Positions 9,032 through 18,084 of a stretch of DNA of 64,000 nucleotides are shown one piece after another (position 1 is the first letter of the stretch; the number at the start of each line of letters is the position of its first letter). The position numbers and the translations under genes are program-made. This DNA comes from Modicisalibacter muralis (lineage in GTDB: Bacteria; Pseudomonadota; Gammaproteobacteria; Pseudomonadales; Halomonadaceae). The notes below the pieces were generated by a model. That model was not told the origin of the DNA. It saw nothing but the letters and a program-made list of their open reading frames with translations, and searched no databases. The stretch covers positions 434,001-498,000 of the forward strand of contig NZ_FNGI01000001.1 of assembly GCF_900102945.1 (NCBI RefSeq). The letters run 5' to 3'.

Positions 9032-9520
9032 ATGACCGCCAACCGTTATCAGCAGCATTTCACCGTTTCCTGGGATCAACTGCACCGCGACGTGCGTGCC
9101 CTGTGTCATCAACTCGTCGAGCGCGACTTCAAAGGCATCGTCGCCATCACCCGTGGGGGCTTGATACCGGCGGCACTGGTCGCGCGCGAGCTCAACGTAC
9201 GCTTGATCGATACCGTGTGCATCAAGAGCTACGATTATAAAGAGCAGGGCGGACTCGATGTGATCAAGGGTGTCGAACATGACGGCGAGGGCTGGTTGCT
9301 GGTCGACGACCTGGTCGATACCGGACGCACGGCCCGCGCGGTGCGCGACATGCTGCCCAAGGCGCACTTCGTCACCGTCTACGCCAAGCCCGAGGGGCGC
9401 CCGCTGGTCGATCAGTGCCTCACCGAAGTGGCTCAGGATTGCTGGATCCAGTTCCCCTGGGACATGGGCATCGCCTATGTCGAGCCGCTGGTCGACCAAG
9501 TTCGTTCGCGCGAAGATTGA
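9032..9520 (+). CDS. gpt: xanthine-guanine phosphoribosyltransferase
   Basis: Salvages xanthine and guanine to XMP and GMP. The 162-residue protein resembles E. coli Gpt along its length: [37 protein letters not shown] loop [36 protein letters not shown], and a C-terminal [15 protein letters not shown]. The ATG at 9032 is chosen over an in-frame TTG at 9014; the Shine-Dalgarno is weak. It lies between apt and ung, all in the same direction. Confidence 0.94.
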   Translation: MTANRYQQHFTVSWDQLHRDVRALCHQLVERDFKGIVAITRGGLIPAALVARELNVRLIDTVCIKSYDYKEQGGLDVIKGVEHDGEGWLLVDDLVDTGRTARAVRDMLPKAHFVTVYAKPEGRPLVDQCLTEVAQDCWIQFPWDMGIAYVEPLVDQVRSRED

Positions 9521-9528
9521 GAGATGTC

Positions 9529-10215
9529 ATGACCGCCGTGCTGCCGCAAAGCTGGAACCGCTATTTGGGCGCCGAGTTCGAGGCGCCCTACATGCAGGCC
9601 CTGCGCGATTTTCTGGCCCGCGAGAAGCGCTCGCGCAAGGTAATCTACCCGCACTCGTCGCACTGGTTTCGCGCCTTCGAGCTAACCCCGCTCGATCAGG
9701 TGCGTGTGGTGATCCTCGGCCAGGACCCCTATCACGGCCCTCATCAGGCGCATGGCCTGTGCTTTTCGGTGCGCCCAGGCGTGCCCACGCCGCCGTCGCT
9801 GCAGAACATCTATAAGGAACTGGCCCAGGACGTGCCCTTCACGCCGGTCAATCACGGCTTTCTCGAAAGTTGGGCGAGTCAGGGCGTGCTACTGCTCAAC
9901 AGCGTATTGACCGTGGAACAGGGCAATGCCGGCGCGCATCGTAACCAGGGCTGGGAGACGTTCACCGACCGGGCCATACAGGCGGTCAACGAACACTGCG
10001 ATGGTGTGGTCTTCCTGCTATGGGGTAGTTATGCCCAGAAAAAGGCCGATTTCGTCGATCGGCAAAAGCACCTGGTTTTGCATGCACCGCATCCATCGCC
10101 GCTGTCGGCGCATCGCGGCTTTTTCGGCAAGCGCCACTTCTCCCAGGCCAATGCCTTTCTCGAAGCGCGCGGCCGGGGAGCGATCGATTGGCAATTGCCG
10201 GCCACCGTGGGTTAA
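9529..10215 (+). CDS. ung: uracil-DNA glycosylase, family 1
   Basis: Removes uracil from DNA to begin base-excision repair. The 228-residue protein has the water-activating loop [10 protein letters not shown] (catalytic Asp at residue 66), [14 protein letters not shown], and the leucine-intercalation loop [13 protein letters not shown]. The ATG at 9529 lies 8 bases after the gpt stop; long upstream in-frame sequence has no family similarity. Its place between gpt and upp puts a uracil-excising enzyme next to the uracil salvage pair upp-uraA. Confidence 0.97.
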   Translation: MTAVLPQSWNRYLGAEFEAPYMQALRDFLAREKRSRKVIYPHSSHWFRAFELTPLDQVRVVILGQDPYHGPHQAHGLCFSVRPGVPTPPSLQNIYKELAQDVPFTPVNHGFLESWASQGVLLLNSVLTVEQGNAGAHRNQGWETFTDRAIQAVNEHCDGVVFLLWGSYAQKKADFVDRQKHLVLHAPHPSPLSAHRGFFGKRHFSQANAFLEARGRGAIDWQLPATVG

Positions 10216-10260
10216 GCCGAGGTTCCATTCATTTATCGTCTTGCAGAGGGCTTTCCCGAC

Positions 10261-10890
10261 ATGAGCGTCCACGCTATCGACCATCCATTGGTCAAGCACA
10301 AGCTGGGTTTGATGCGTGCCGCCGATATCAGCACCAAGAGCTTTCGTGAACTGGCCGGTGAAGTCGCCAAGCTGTTGACCTACGAGGCCACCCAGGATCT
10401 CGAGGTCGAGTCGGGCACGATCTTCGGCTGGAGCGGCGAGCCGATCCAGGTCGAGCATCTCAAGGGCAAGAAGGTCACTATCGTGCCGATCCTGCGCGCC
10501 GGCCTTGGCATGCTCGATGGCGTGACCGACCTGATTCCCAGCGCGCGAATCAGTGTGGTCGGGCTCTATCGCAACGAAGAAACCCTCGAGCCGGTGCCGT
10601 ATTTCGAGAAGTTCACCAATGACCTCGACGAGCGCCTGGCGATCGTCATCGACCCGATGCTGGCCACCGGCGGGTCGATGCTAGCCACGCTGAACATGCT
10701 CAGGGACCGTGGTTGCCCGCTGATGAAAGTCATCGTATTGGTCGCGGCGCCGGAAGGGATTCGTCGCGTGCAGCAAGCCTACCCGGACGTGGAGATATAC
10801 ACCGCCGCCATCGACGAGCGTCTCGACGAGAACGGCTATATCGTGCCGGGTCTCGGCGATGCCGGGGATAAGATTTTTGGTACTCGCTGA
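10261..10890 (+). CDS. upp: uracil phosphoribosyltransferase
   Basis: Converts uracil and PRPP to UMP. The 209-residue length matches the family. Motifs: [17 protein letters not shown] at the N-terminus, [14 protein letters not shown], and the PRPP loop [16 protein letters not shown]; it ends [13 protein letters not shown]. Followed 22 bases later by a terminator-like hairpin and then uraA. Confidence 0.97.
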   Translation: MSVHAIDHPLVKHKLGLMRAADISTKSFRELAGEVAKLLTYEATQDLEVESGTIFGWSGEPIQVEHLKGKKVTIVPILRAGLGMLDGVTDLIPSARISVVGLYRNEETLEPVPYFEKFTNDLDERLAIVIDPMLATGGSMLATLNMLRDRGCPLMKVIVLVAAPEGIRRVQQAYPDVEIYTAAIDERLDENGYIVPGLGDAGDKIFGTR

Positions 10891-10912
10891 TCGCTAGATA
10901 ATGAAAAAATCC

Positions 10913-10948
10913 TGCCCCTTGCGTTATCGACGCCAGGGGCATTTTTTT
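10913..10948 (+). terminator. terminator/attenuator hairpin between upp and uraA
   Basis: TGCCCCT (10913-10919) pairs with AGGGGCA (10935-10941) and seven T residues follow. The uraA Shine-Dalgarno (TTGGAGTAA) begins right at the end of the T-tract. The placement would lower read-through into uraA and could act as an attenuator. Confidence 0.7.
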
Positions 10949-10960
10949 GGAGTAACGATA

Positions 10961-12199
10961 ATGACGGACGCTGTCACCTCGACACCGCAAGCCGACTCCC
11001 TGCCACGTACCCTACTGGTCGGCGCGCAGATGCTGTTCGTGGCCTTCGGCGCGCTGGTGCTGGTGCCTCTGTTGACCGGGCTCGATCCCAGCGTGGCGCT
11101 GTTCACCGCCGGTATCGGCACGCTGGTGTTCCAGGTAACCACGCGGCAAAGCGTCCCGGTGTTCCTAGCATCTTCATTCGCCTTCATCGCGCCGATCCAG
11201 GGCTCGGTGGCCAGCTTCGGCATTCCCGCCACCCTGGGAGGGCTGTTTGCGGCCGGCCTGGTGTACGTGCTGATCTCGCAGTTCGTGCGCCTGAAGGGCA
11301 TTGGCTGGTTGCATAGGCTGCTGCCGCCGGTGGTGGTGGGGCCGGTGATCATGGTGATCGGACTGGCGTTGGCGCCAGTGGCGGTCGACATGGCCACGGG
11401 CGAAACCAGCGAAACGATCGGTTATGGCCAGGCGATCGCGCTATCGATGATCAGCCTGCTGGTAACACTGATACTGGCGGTATTTGGCCGCGGCCTGCTG
11501 CGTCTGGTGCCGATCATGGGCGGCATCCTGGTCGGTTACCTGCTGGGGCTGGCCATGGGCGTGGTCGACATGACTCCGGTCGTCGGGGCTGCCTGGCTGG
11601 CGTTGCCACAGTTCGTGGCGCCGAGTTTTCATCTAGCGGCGATCTTGTTCATGATTCCGGTGGCCATCGCGCCGGCGGTGGAACACATCGGCGACATGAT
11701 CGCCATCGGCTCGGTCACGCACAAGAACTACCTGGAGAAGCCTGGCTTGCATCGCACCCTGCTGGGCGATGGCCTGGCGACTTCGGTGGCGGCGTTGTTC
11801 GGCGGACCGCCCAATACTACCTACTCCGAAGTGACCGGCGCGGTGATGCTGACGCGCAACTTCAACCCTAAGGTAATGACGGTCGCGGCGGTGGTGGCGA
11901 TTACCCTGGCCTTTGTCGCCAAGCTCGGCGCGTTGTTGCAGACCATTCCCGCGCCTGTGATGGGCGGCATCATGACGCTGCTGTTCGGCTCTATCGCCGT
12001 GGTTGGCATGAACATCCTGGTGCGCGCCGGACAGCCACTGACCGCGCCGCGCAATCTGGTGGTGGTGTCGCTGATCCTGGTGTTCGGCATCGGTGGTATG
12101 CAGATCGGTGGCGGCCAGTTCGCCTTGCAAGGTGTCAGCCTGGCGACGGTTGCCGGTATCGTGCTGAATCTGGTGTTGCCGCCGGCCAAGGAAGACTAA
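10961..12199 (+). CDS. uraA: uracil permease (NCS2 family)
   Basis: Inner-membrane uracil/proton symporter, 412 residues with about 12-14 hydrophobic segments. Motifs fit the UraA branch: MLFVAFGALVLVPLLTGLDP, VPVFLASSFAFIAPIQGSV, PVAIAPAVEHIGDMIAIG, GGPPNTTYSEVTGAVMLTRN and APVMGGIMTLLFGSIAVVG. The start at 10961 follows TTGGAG. It is downstream of upp, as in E. coli, with a terminator-like hairpin between them. Confidence 0.94.
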   Translation: MTDAVTSTPQADSLPRTLLVGAQMLFVAFGALVLVPLLTGLDPSVALFTAGIGTLVFQVTTRQSVPVFLASSFAFIAPIQGSVASFGIPATLGGLFAAGLVYVLISQFVRLKGIGWLHRLLPPVVVGPVIMVIGLALAPVAVDMATGETSETIGYGQAIALSMISLLVTLILAVFGRGLLRLVPIMGGILVGYLLGLAMGVVDMTPVVGAAWLALPQFVAPSFHLAAILFMIPVAIAPAVEHIGDMIAIGSVTHKNYLEKPGLHRTLLGDGLATSVAALFGGPPNTTYSEVTGAVMLTRNFNPKVMTVAAVVAITLAFVAKLGALLQTIPAPVMGGIMTLLFGSIAVVGMNILVRAGQPLTAPRNLVVVSLILVFGIGGMQIGGGQFALQGVSLATVAGIVLNLVLPPAKED

Positions 12200-12286
12200 A
12201 AGAAAGTCTTGAGTTGGAAGAGCGCCGCTGCGCGCCTTGAAGAAAAACCGGAAGCTGAAATCATTCTTGGCTTCTAGCTTCGGTGG

Positions 12287-12868
12287 TTAACCGTGATGTT
12301 GATGGTTGCCGCCGTCGGCGAAGCTCGGCGGATTGTTGGCGCTGACGATCACGCAGTCTCCATCGCTGACGTTGCGAAAGCGGTGGGGCAGTCGTGAGTC
12401 GAAATAGTAGGCGTCGCCCGCGGTCAGCAATTGGCTGTCGCCATTGACCGAGAGCTCGATGGTGCCGGAGACGATCACGCCGCCTTCCTCGCCCTCGTGC
12501 TCGAGCATGTCCTCGCCGGTATCGGCGCCGGGCGGATAGTGCTCGTGGATGATCGACATGCTGCGATTGGGTCGGCGCGCACCGACCAGGCGCCAGGAAA
12601 GCTTGCCATCACCGATCTCGGTGAGATCGCTGGCGCGGTAGAAAATATGCTCTTGGGCTATCTCTTCACCGGCGAAAAATTCGCTGATCGATACCGGCAA
12701 TGCGTCGAGAATCTTCTTCAGCGAGCTGACCGAAGGGCTGACGCTGTTCTGTTCGACCAATGAAATCGTACTGTTGGTGACGCCGGCGCGCTTTGCCAGT
12801 TCGCGCTGTGAGAGGCCGCGCTTGAGGCGAAGTTGCTTCAGGCGCGCACCCACATCGAATCCGCTCAT
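12287..12868 (-). CDS. XRE-cupin transcriptional regulator, PuuR-like
   Basis: 193-residue DNA-binding regulator. Residues 1-65 are an XRE helix-turn-helix (LKQLRLKRGLSQRELAKRAG, NSTISLVEQN). The C-terminal half is a cupin sensor domain (EHEGEEGGVIVSG, AGDAYYFDSRLPHRF, then VSANNPPSF). This architecture is shared by PuuR and other metabolite-responsive repressors. No metabolic target is adjacent: uraA ends on the other strand and tupA is divergent 293 bases away, so the regulated pathway cannot be named. It ends in a His-rich tail (NHQHHG). Confidence 0.85.
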   Translation of the reverse strand: MSGFDVGARLKQLRLKRGLSQRELAKRAGVTNSTISLVEQNSVSPSVSSLKKILDALPVSISEFFAGEEIAQEHIFYRASDLTEIGDGKLSWRLVGARRPNRSMSIIHEHYPPGADTGEDMLEHEGEEGGVIVSGTIELSVNGDSQLLTAGDAYYFDSRLPHRFRNVSDGDCVIVSANNPPSFADGGNHQHHG

Positions 12869-13161
12869 CGAGACTCCTTGTTGAACATCCTTGACAGTAT
12901 GATACCGCCTTCACGGCCTGCCAGTCAGTATTGGAGAACTTGGTTTCGTGCCGTGGTGAGGGCATCGCTGGTCGCAACACGCGAATAGCGGTATCGAGAT
13001 TGGCATGGGCGGTCATGAATATGATGCCGCTACGCGACCTGGTGCCTAATGCTTTAATGCCAATCGATGCCGTCGCGTCCGGCAAGGCATATCGACCAAT
13101 AACGATTAAACTGCAAACGCTGCGTTGCATCGCAAAGTCACTTCGTTCGAGGAGATCCCCT

Positions 13162-14028
13162 ATGATCATGAAAGTACGCTCCCTGACTAGGACCGCTGGG
13201 GCGCTAGCGGTGAGCGCGCTATTGGCCGGCCCGGTTGTCGCCGCCGATGAAATAGTGCGTTTGGCAACTACCACGAGTACTTACAACTCGGGGTTGCTCG
13301 ATTACCTCTTGCCTAAGTTCGAAGCTGAGCACCCTTACCAAATCCAGGTGATTCCGGTAGGCACTGGCAAGGCTCTGCGCATGGGCCAGGATGGCGATGT
13401 CGATCTGGTGATGACGCATGCCCCCGACGCCGAGCGTGCATTCGTCGAAGCCGGCTACGGCGTGAATCCGCTAAGCGTGATGTACAACGACTTCGTCATC
13501 GTCGGTCCTGAAAGCGACCTGGCCGATGTCGCAGGCAGCGAAGATGTCGCCGAGGCGATGGCCGACATCGCCAATAGCGATGCGCTGTTCATCTCGCGCG
13601 GGGACGACTCGGGTACGCACAAGAAAGAGCTCAAGCTATGGGAGGCCGCAGGGGTCGCCGTGGATTTCGAGGGTTACCGCTCCGTCGGCCAGGGCATGGG
13701 TAAGGTACTGCAGATGACCAATGAGTTGCAGGGCTACACGCTGACCGATCGCGGTACCTGGCTGGCGATGCAGGACAAGCTCGATCTGGCCCTGCTGGTC
13801 GAGGGCGACGAGCGCTTGTTCAATCCCTACCAGGTGATTCTGGTCAATCCCGAGCGTTATGATGACCTGAATGCCGAGGGCGCCCGTGCCCTGGCGCAGT
13901 GGCTGGTATCCGATGAAGGGCAGGCGTTGATCGACGATTTTCGCCTCAATGGTCAGGTGCTCTTCCACGCCAGCGCCGGTGAGGAGGTTTCCGCGGCTCA
14001 GGCAGTCAGCGAGGCGGCGGCCCAATAA
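13162..14028 (+). CDS. tupA: tungstate/molybdate ABC transporter substrate-binding protein, TupA-like
   Basis: Periplasmic oxyanion-binding protein, 288 residues, with a cleavable signal peptide ending near GPVVAADE. The mature start LATTTSTYNSGLLDYLLPKF is the TupA signature (TTTST followed by SGLLD), and HAPDAERAFVEAGYG, SRGDDSGTHKKELKLW and YTLTDRGTWLA support the assignment. The start at 13162 follows GAGGAGATC. Molybdenum cofactor genes follow, so the importer feeds cofactor synthesis; tungstate versus molybdate preference cannot be decided from sequence alone. The 293 bases upstream hold no gene; I could not identify a ModE-type site with confidence. Confidence 0.9.
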   Translation: MIMKVRSLTRTAGALAVSALLAGPVVAADEIVRLATTTSTYNSGLLDYLLPKFEAEHPYQIQVIPVGTGKALRMGQDGDVDLVMTHAPDAERAFVEAGYGVNPLSVMYNDFVIVGPESDLADVAGSEDVAEAMADIANSDALFISRGDDSGTHKKELKLWEAAGVAVDFEGYRSVGQGMGKVLQMTNELQGYTLTDRGTWLAMQDKLDLALLVEGDERLFNPYQVILVNPERYDDLNAEGARALAQWLVSDEGQALIDDFRLNGQVLFHASAGEEVSAAQAVSEAAAQ

Positions 14029-14064
14029 CGCCTCGGCAACGACGTAAATGACATAAGGGCAGCG

Positions 14065-14772
14065 ATGCACGAACTACTGGAAACGACGGGCGATGCGCTA
14101 GTGCTACTGCTGTCGTTCGATCCCGATTTATGGGAGATCATCGGTGTCTCGTTCAGTGTCTCGCTCGCCGCCATGCTGTTTGCCATTCCGCCAGCGCTGT
14201 TGATCGCATTGGTGCTGGCGCGAGTGGTGTTTCCCGGGCGCTGGCTGCTGATCTCGCTGGCCAATACCCTGATGGCGGTGCCGACCGTGGTGGTCGGGTT
14301 GCTGCTGTTCATGCTGTTGTCGCGCAGTGGCCCGTTGGGCGAGTGGCAATTGCTGTTCACTCAACCGGCGATGATCATCGGCCAGTGGTTGCTGGCCATG
14401 CCGCTATTGGTGGCGATGCTGCACAGCGCCTTGCAGGGCATCGATCAGCGCGCCTGGGAAACCGCGCGCTTGCATGGCGCAGGGAAAATGGCGGCGTTGT
14501 GGCGACTGCTGGGCGAGGCGCGTTTCGGCGTGATGGCGGCGGTGGTGGCATCGTTCGGACGAGTGATTGCCGAGGTAGGGTGCGCGATCATGGTTGGCGG
14601 CAACATCGAGCACTTCACCCGCAACATCACCACGGCTATCGCCCTGGAGACCCTTAAGGGCGAATATGCCCAGGGCATCGCTCTGGGGCTGGTGATGCTG
14701 CTGCTGGCGCTGATCTTGAATCTGTTACTGGGTATGCTGCGTGGCCGTGGCCGCCAGATATTCAGCTCTTGA
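14065..14772 (+). CDS. tupB: tungstate ABC transporter permease, TupB-like
   Basis: Inner-membrane permease of the tungstate/molybdate importer, 235 residues with about five or six hydrophobic segments. A binding-protein-dependent transport domain is visible: VSFSVSLAAMLFAIPPALLI, NTLMAVPTVVVGLLLFMLLS, and an EAA-type loop around QRAWETARLHGAGKMAALWR. The run FGRVIAEVGCAIMVGGNI is typical of TupB. It lies between tupA (36 bases) and tupC (12 bases). Confidence 0.92.
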   Translation: MHELLETTGDALVLLLSFDPDLWEIIGVSFSVSLAAMLFAIPPALLIALVLARVVFPGRWLLISLANTLMAVPTVVVGLLLFMLLSRSGPLGEWQLLFTQPAMIIGQWLLAMPLLVAMLHSALQGIDQRAWETARLHGAGKMAALWRLLGEARFGVMAAVVASFGRVIAEVGCAIMVGGNIEHFTRNITTAIALETLKGEYAQGIALGLVMLLLALILNLLLGMLRGRGRQIFSS

Positions 14773-14784
14773 AAGGTGGTGGAG

Positions 14785-15456
14785 ATGCTCGACATCGAAG
14801 CGCTCGATCATGGCTTTGCCGGAAACACCTTGTGGACCATCGACCGCTTGCATTGGTCGGGTCGCGAAATGGTCCATCTGCAAGGCGACAACGGTAGCGG
14901 CAAGACCACGCTGCTGCGGGTGCTGGCGGGCCTCGAACCACCGCGTCTGGGGCGGGTTCGCTGGACGCTCGATGGACAGTCGTTGGTTCCGCCATGCCCG
15001 GGGTGGGTCGTTTACCTGCATCAGCACCCTTATATGTTCGATACCGGTGTGCTGGACAATCTGCTTCTCGCGGCGCGCTGGCATGGGCTCGAGCGCGCCC
15101 ATGCTCGTGAGCGAGCCTTGGGCATGCTGAACTGGTGCGGCCTGGGCGAGCGCGCCCGTCAACCGGCGCGCTCGCTATCCGGCGGCGAGCGCTTGCGTCT
15201 GGCACTAGCCCGAGCTTGGCTGCTGGAGCCACGTGTTCTGCTGCTTGACGAACCCACCGCGACTCTGGACGCTCGCGCCATCGCCGATGTCGATGCGTTG
15301 ATCGACGATCTGGCTCTGGCCGGCTGCGCCATTCTGATGAGCGCTCATCATCCCAGCCCGCTGACCGCGCGTTGCCAGCGGCGTTGGCATTTGCGTGACG
15401 GGGTATTGTTCGATGATGTCGCTCAGCGACGTGAGTCTAATCCTGCCCTGCGTTAA
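14785..15456 (+). CDS. tupC: tungstate ABC transporter ATP-binding protein, TupC-like
   Basis: ATPase subunit, 223 residues. Walker A GDNGSGKTTLLR, signature SLSGGERLRLALARAW, Walker B VLLLDEPTATLD and the switch histidine in LMSAHHPSPL are present. The ATG at 14785 is chosen because AAAGG lies 8 bases before it; a GTG at 14776 is also possible. It completes tupABC. A 129-base gap with no recognised signal separates it from mobA. Confidence 0.92.
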   Translation: MLDIEALDHGFAGNTLWTIDRLHWSGREMVHLQGDNGSGKTTLLRVLAGLEPPRLGRVRWTLDGQSLVPPCPGWVVYLHQHPYMFDTGVLDNLLLAARWHGLERAHARERALGMLNWCGLGERARQPARSLSGGERLRLALARAWLLEPRVLLLDEPTATLDARAIADVDALIDDLALAGCAILMSAHHPSPLTARCQRRWHLRDGVLFDDVAQRRESNPALR

Positions 15457-15585
15457 TCTGGCGTCTGCGTTAGTCTGAAACCAAAGGCTAGCGCCCCGCA
15501 CGCTGGGCGACGCTGGCTACAGATGCTAATCTGACCAAATGGACAACTTTCTTCGACGAGTATTTCGCGGCTTACTGGAGTCGGT

Positions 15586-16224
15586 ATGCCTTTGAGTGAA
15601 GCCGCCACTGAACGAAGCAGCCTGGATGAAACGAGCGTGGATGACATAACCGTGCTGATTCTGGCCGGTGGCCAGGGGCGCCGCATGGGCGGTGTCGACA
15701 AGGGCTGGACGGACTTCGTCGGGCGCCCGCTGATTGTTCATGTGCTGTCGCGGGTCCAGGGCCAGGCGGGGTCGGTGCTGATCAATGCCAACCGCTCGCT
15801 GGATGCCTATCGTGAGCTCGGGGTTCGCGTGGTCGAGGATCGCGAAGGCGGTTTCCAAGGCCCGCTGATGGGTATCTGGAGCGGTCTGTCGGCAGCCTCG
15901 ACGCCATGGGTAATGGTGGTGCCCTGCGATACGCCGGCGCTGCCGACGGATCTCGTGGTGCGCCTGCGCGATGACATGGGCGATGGCGATATCGCTGTGG
16001 CTCATGACGGCGAGCGTGCTCACCCGGTGGTGGCGTTGATTCGCCGTTCGCTGGTCGACGATCTGGGCGAGGCCCTGGTTGGGGGCGAGCGCAAAATCGA
16101 CCGCTGGTATGCGCGCCATGCCTGGTGCCACGTGGATTTCAGCGACCAGCCTGGGGCATTCGCCAATCTCAATAGCCCTGAAGATAAAGCGGCACTGGCC
16201 AAACGGTCTCTCGACACAGGATGA
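15586..16224 (+). CDS. mobA: molybdenum cofactor guanylyltransferase
   Basis: Transfers GMP to molybdopterin to make the guanine dinucleotide cofactor used by DMSO-reductase-type enzymes. The 212-residue protein has the nucleotidyltransferase signature LILAGGQGRRMGGVDKGW about 25 residues in, then GFQGPLMGIWSGL, VVPCDTPALPTDL, HPVVALIRR and FANLNSPED. It has a longer N-terminus (about 20 residues) than E. coli MobA. First of a tightly packed cofactor gene run, with mobB beginning one base after its stop. Confidence 0.95.
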   Translation: MPLSEAATERSSLDETSVDDITVLILAGGQGRRMGGVDKGWTDFVGRPLIVHVLSRVQGQAGSVLINANRSLDAYRELGVRVVEDREGGFQGPLMGIWSGLSAASTPWVMVVPCDTPALPTDLVVRLRDDMGDGDIAVAHDGERAHPVVALIRRSLVDDLGEALVGGERKIDRWYARHAWCHVDFSDQPGAFANLNSPEDKAALAKRSLDTG

Positions 16225-16225
16225 C

Positions 16226-16798
16226 ATGACTCTCGATCTCGCCAATGAAACGTTGCCGTTGTTGGGTATCGCGGCTTGGAGCGGCACGGGTAAAACCACG
16301 CTGCTCGAAGCGCTATTGCCGCGCCTGGGCGAGCATGGCCGGCGCGTGGCGGTGATCAAGCATGCTCATCACGACTTCGATGTCGATCAGCCGGGCAAGG
16401 ATAGCCATCGTCTACGCGAGGCCGGAGCGATGCCGATGCTGGTCGCATCGCGAGCGCGCTTCGCGCTGATGATGGAAACACCGGGTCGCGAGGACGCGGA
16501 TCTGGCGATGCTGATCGATCAGGTCAGGCCGCTCGAGCCGGATCTGGTGCTGATAGAGGGCTTCAAGGCCTGGCCGCTCCCCAAGCTGGAATTGCACCGC
16601 CCGGCGCTCGGCAAGCCTCTATTGGCCTTCGAGGATGCCTGGATTCATGCCGTGGCCAGTGATGAGGCGCTAGCATTGCCAGATGCGGTGGAGCTACTCG
16701 ATCTCAACGATCTCGGCGCATTGGCCTCTTATGTCGCCGCCTGGTCAAGTCAATGGCCCGAGCGCCGCCGGGCGCGCGAGTCGGGAGTCCATGTATGA
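16226..16798 (+). CDS. mobB: molybdopterin-guanine dinucleotide biosynthesis adaptor protein
   Basis: GTP-binding protein that assists MobA. The 190-residue protein begins with a P-loop (GIAAWSGTGKTTLLEALLP) followed by VAVIKHAHHDFDVDQPGKDS and later DLVLIEGFK and LPKLELHR, all family motifs. The ATG at 16226 lies 1 base after the mobA stop, and its stop overlaps the moeA start (ATGA), indicating translational coupling. Confidence 0.95.
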   Translation: MTLDLANETLPLLGIAAWSGTGKTTLLEALLPRLGEHGRRVAVIKHAHHDFDVDQPGKDSHRLREAGAMPMLVASRARFALMMETPGREDADLAMLIDQVRPLEPDLVLIEGFKAWPLPKLELHRPALGKPLLAFEDAWIHAVASDEALALPDAVELLDLNDLGALASYVAAWSSQWPERRRARESGVHV

Positions 16799-18084
16799 GC
16801 CTGTCCTGTTTCGATCTTGGCGAGCGCATGCTAAGTGTCGACGAGGCACTGGCGGCCTTGCGCGAGCTCACGCCGTGCCCGCTCGCCGCCGAAACGGTGG
16901 CGCTGGATTCGTTGGCCGAGCGGGTGCTGGCCGAGGATGTGACCTCATCGATCGACGTGCCGCAGAACACCAATGCCGCCATGGACGGTATTGCCCTGAC
17001 ACTGCCTCAAGTAGCCTGGTCCGGGACCGAAGTGCCGCGTTTGGCAGTCGTCGGCGAGGTGTTGGCCGGTGCGCGTTTCGCAAAACGCCTGGCAGCCGAT
17101 GAGGCGGTCATGATTACCACCGGCGCGCCACTGCCCGAGGGGTGCGATACGGTCATCATGCATGAGCAACTCGTCGTTGAGTCGCTCCTCGATGAACGGC
17201 AAGGGCCGCGACGCTGGGTCGAAGTGCGGCACGCAGAGACGGTGCGCCGCGGTCAGAATGTACGGCGTGCCGGCGAGGACATCCAGCGTGGCCAGATAGC
17301 GCTGAACGCGGGCACGCGGCTTCGAGCCCAGCATTTGGGCCTGCTGGCCTCGCTGGGCATCGCCACAACGCGGGTGCATCGTCGTCCGCGGGTGGCGATA
17401 TTCTCGACCGGGGACGAAGTGACCGCCCCCGGCGAGTCGTTGCCTTCGGCCGGCATCTTCGATGCCAACCGCTTCTCGCTGCGCGGCTTGCTCAGCGCAT
17501 TGGGTTGCGAGATCGTCGATCTGGGCATCCTCGCCGACGATCGCCAACGCATATGTGCGACACTCGACGATGCGGCGAGCGTCTCCGATATGGTGATTAC
17601 CAGCGGCGGCGTATCGGTGGGCCAGGCCGATTGGATAAAGACCGCGCTGGCTCAAAGTGGTCGGTTGGGTTTCTGGCGCATCGCCATGCGGCCCGGGCGG
17701 CCGTTGGCGTTCGGCGTGCTGGGCGAACGCGGGGTACCTTTTTTCGGTCTACCCGGTAACCCGGTTGCCGTGATGGTGACGTTCTTGCAGTTCGTCCAAC
17801 CCTTGCTGCGCACCTTGCAAGGCGAGATTCACTGGCAGCCGCAGCGACTGATGGCCATCGCCGACGAACCGCTCAAGAGCCGCGTGGGCCGGGTCGATTA
17901 TCATCGGGGTAATTATCACTGCGACGACGAGGGGCAATTGCATGTACGCAGCACCGGGCGCCAGGGTTCGGGTATCCTGTCGTCGATGGTGACGGCCAAT
18001 TGCCTGATCGAGATCGGAAACGCCCGCGGCGACGTTGCGCCGGGCGAGACCGTGACCCTACAACCCTTCGGGGAGCTGACATGA
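16795..18084 (+). CDS. moeA: molybdopterin molybdenumtransferase
   Basis: Inserts molybdate (or tungstate) into adenylylated molybdopterin. The protein is 429 residues. Motifs include [85 protein letters not shown] and [15 protein letters not shown]. The ATG at 16795 overlaps the mobB stop by ATGA; the in-frame extension upstream has no family similarity. Its stop overlaps the moaC start the same way. Confidence 0.96.
   Translation: MSLSCFDLGERMLSVDEALAALRELTPCPLAAETVALDSLAERVLAEDVTSSIDVPQNTNAAMDGIALTLPQVAWSGTEVPRLAVVGEVLAGARFAKRLAADEAVMITTGAPLPEGCDTVIMHEQLVVESLLDERQGPRRWVEVRHAETVRRGQNVRRAGEDIQRGQIALNAGTRLRAQHLGLLASLGIATTRVHRRPRVAIFSTGDEVTAPGESLPSAGIFDANRFSLRGLLSALGCEIVDLGILADDRQRICATLDDAASVSDMVITSGGVSVGQADWIKTALAQSGRLGFWRIAMRPGRPLAFGVLGERGVPFFGLPGNPVAVMVTFLQFVQPLLRTLQGEIHWQPQRLMAIADEPLKSRVGRVDYHRGNYHCDDEGQLHVRSTGRQGSGILSSMVTANCLIEIGNARGDVAPGETVTLQPFGELT

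Noticed and set aside
8396-9499. A 367-codon open frame opposite apt and gpt
   Set aside because: It spans two real genes on the other strand and their gap, with no motif or ribosome site.
12240-12290. Inverted repeat CCGGAAGCT ... AGCTTCGG after uraA as a terminator
   Set aside because: The stem has an extra unpaired G, the loop is about 20 bases and no T-tract follows.
12869-13161. ModE site or Moco RNA motif before tupA
   Set aside because: ATATCGACCAATAACGAT is only vaguely similar to a ModE half-site and no conserved RNA fold was recognised.
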